From UBA3537 sp965657165 (GTDB lineage Bacteria > Bacteroidota > Bacteroidia > Flavobacteriales > Flavobacteriaceae): a stretch of DNA of 13,525 nucleotides. Every line of letters starts with the position of its first letter. The first letter of the stretch is position 1. Positions 13,178-13,525 of this stretch are shown here, piece after piece. The DNA is taken from the NCBI GenBank assembly GCA_965657165.1, contig CBFHNG010000046.1, positions 1-13,525 of the forward strand. The letters run 5' to 3'. The position numbers and the translations under genes were made by a program. Under the pieces are notes generated by a model. It did no database searches, had not been told where the DNA came from, and saw only the letters and a program-made list of their open reading frames with translations.

Positions 13178-13525
13178 ATGAAAAAATTACTTTTAATTGC
13201 AGCGCTATCAGTATTTGCTTTTGGTTCTGCTCAAATTACAACAGATGCTGGTACTTTTACTAAGCCTGGAGCCGGAGCTACAATGTTTGAAGCTCAATTT
13301 ACACCTAATTTAAGTAGTGGTGCTCAATTTGGTATGCCAGAAATTACAGGAGGTACAACTTTTATGATGCGTAAGTTTGACTCTGACACAAAAGCTAAGC
13401 GTTATTTTGCTAATTTTAATTTCGCTGATAGTGGTGTTGATGGTGCAGATTCTACTTTCAGTATTGCAGCTGGTATGGGTATTGAAAATCACCTTACGGT
13501 AGCTGAGCGTTTATCAACTTACTGG
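13178..13525 (+). CDS. Outer-membrane beta-barrel protein, 3' end cut by window
   Basis: Open from ATG 13178 to the last base, giving 116 residues of an incomplete protein. The N-terminus MKKLLLIAALSVFAFGSAQ is a typical Sec signal peptide, with cleavage likely after residue 18 or 19. The mature part alternates hydrophobic and polar residues and is rich in Gly, Ala, Phe and Thr (for example GATMFEAQFTPNL, AKRYFANFNF, FSIAAGMGIENHL), as expected for beta-strands of an outer-membrane barrel. GMGIENHLTVAERLSTYW resembles the strand-turn region of flavobacterial porin-like barrels, but I cannot name a specific family. The A-rich leader and codon choice suggest good expression. It is divergent from the M28 peptidase. 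The missing C-terminus prevents counting strands or judging a type IX tail. Confidence 0.8.
   Translation, partial: MKKLLLIAALSVFAFGSAQITTDAGTFTKPGAGATMFEAQFTPNLSSGAQFGMPEITGGTTFMMRKFDSDTKAKRYFANFNFADSGVDGADSTFSIAAGMGIENHLTVAERLSTYW

Noticed and set aside
1..13525. Defence system, mobile element, phage or CRISPR content
   Set aside because: No transposase, integrase, toxin-antitoxin, nuclease or helicase genes, no tandem direct repeats with spacers, and no duplicated tRNA end suggesting an attachment site were seen; gene content is housekeeping throughout.

Overview
The window looks like an ordinary chromosomal stretch of a low-GC member of the Flavobacteriaceae (Bacteroidota). Three things point that way. 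The gene set fits: a fused CcsBA cytochrome c assembly factor with an extra central domain, bacillithiol deacetylase BshB1, DUF2520, Maf and YheT-type genes, a secreted M28 peptidase, and an outer-membrane protein with a short Gln-ending signal peptide. The DNA is AT-rich with little sign of Shine-Dalgarno sequences. Several upstream regions carry the Bacteroidota -7 element TAnnTTTG; the tRNA-His promoter is a full TTTG-N19-TAnnTTTG match. I see no transposase, integrase, phage gene, CRISPR array or defence cassette.

Layout. Positions 1-3080, plus strand: the 3' part of pabB (folate pathway), tilS (tRNA-Ile lysidine synthetase) and a YheT-type alpha/beta hydrolase, packed with a 16-nt gap and then a 14-nt overlap. 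Positions 3054-4935, minus strand, read right to left: a DUF2520 Rossmann protein, a KdsC-type HAD phosphatase and Maf, with overlap or a 6-nt gap between them. The hydrolase and maf genes converge and overlap by 27 nt. Positions 4936-5085 are a divergent regulatory gap holding a 9-bp perfect inverted repeat directly upstream of a -7 element. Positions 5086-8280: ccsBA. Positions 8273-8932, minus strand: a beta-phosphoglucomutase-like HAD phosphatase that overlaps the end of ccsBA by 8 nt. Positions 8933-9040 are a second divergent gap with a 12-bp perfect inverted repeat. Positions 9041-11224, plus strand: two very small membrane proteins, a PLP-dependent trans-sulfuration enzyme and bshB1, closely spaced. 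Next come tRNA-His with its own promoter and a bidirectional terminator. Positions 11432-12946, minus strand: a secreted PA/M28 metallopeptidase. A 231-bp divergent gap follows, then the 5' part of an outer-membrane protein gene cut by the window end.

How the genes work together. The clearest functional pair is the trans-sulfuration enzyme and bshB1, 4 nt apart. One handles cysteine/methionine sulfur, and the other makes the deacetylated precursor to which cysteine is added in bacillithiol synthesis. The two small membrane proteins just upstream are the least understood genes here. The other groups look like housekeeping genes sharing transcripts. I found no convincing new multi-gene system. 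The items most worth a second look are the two promoter-region inverted repeats, the small-protein pair including a TTG-started 35-residue ORF, and tandem U-U oppositions in the tRNA-His acceptor stem.
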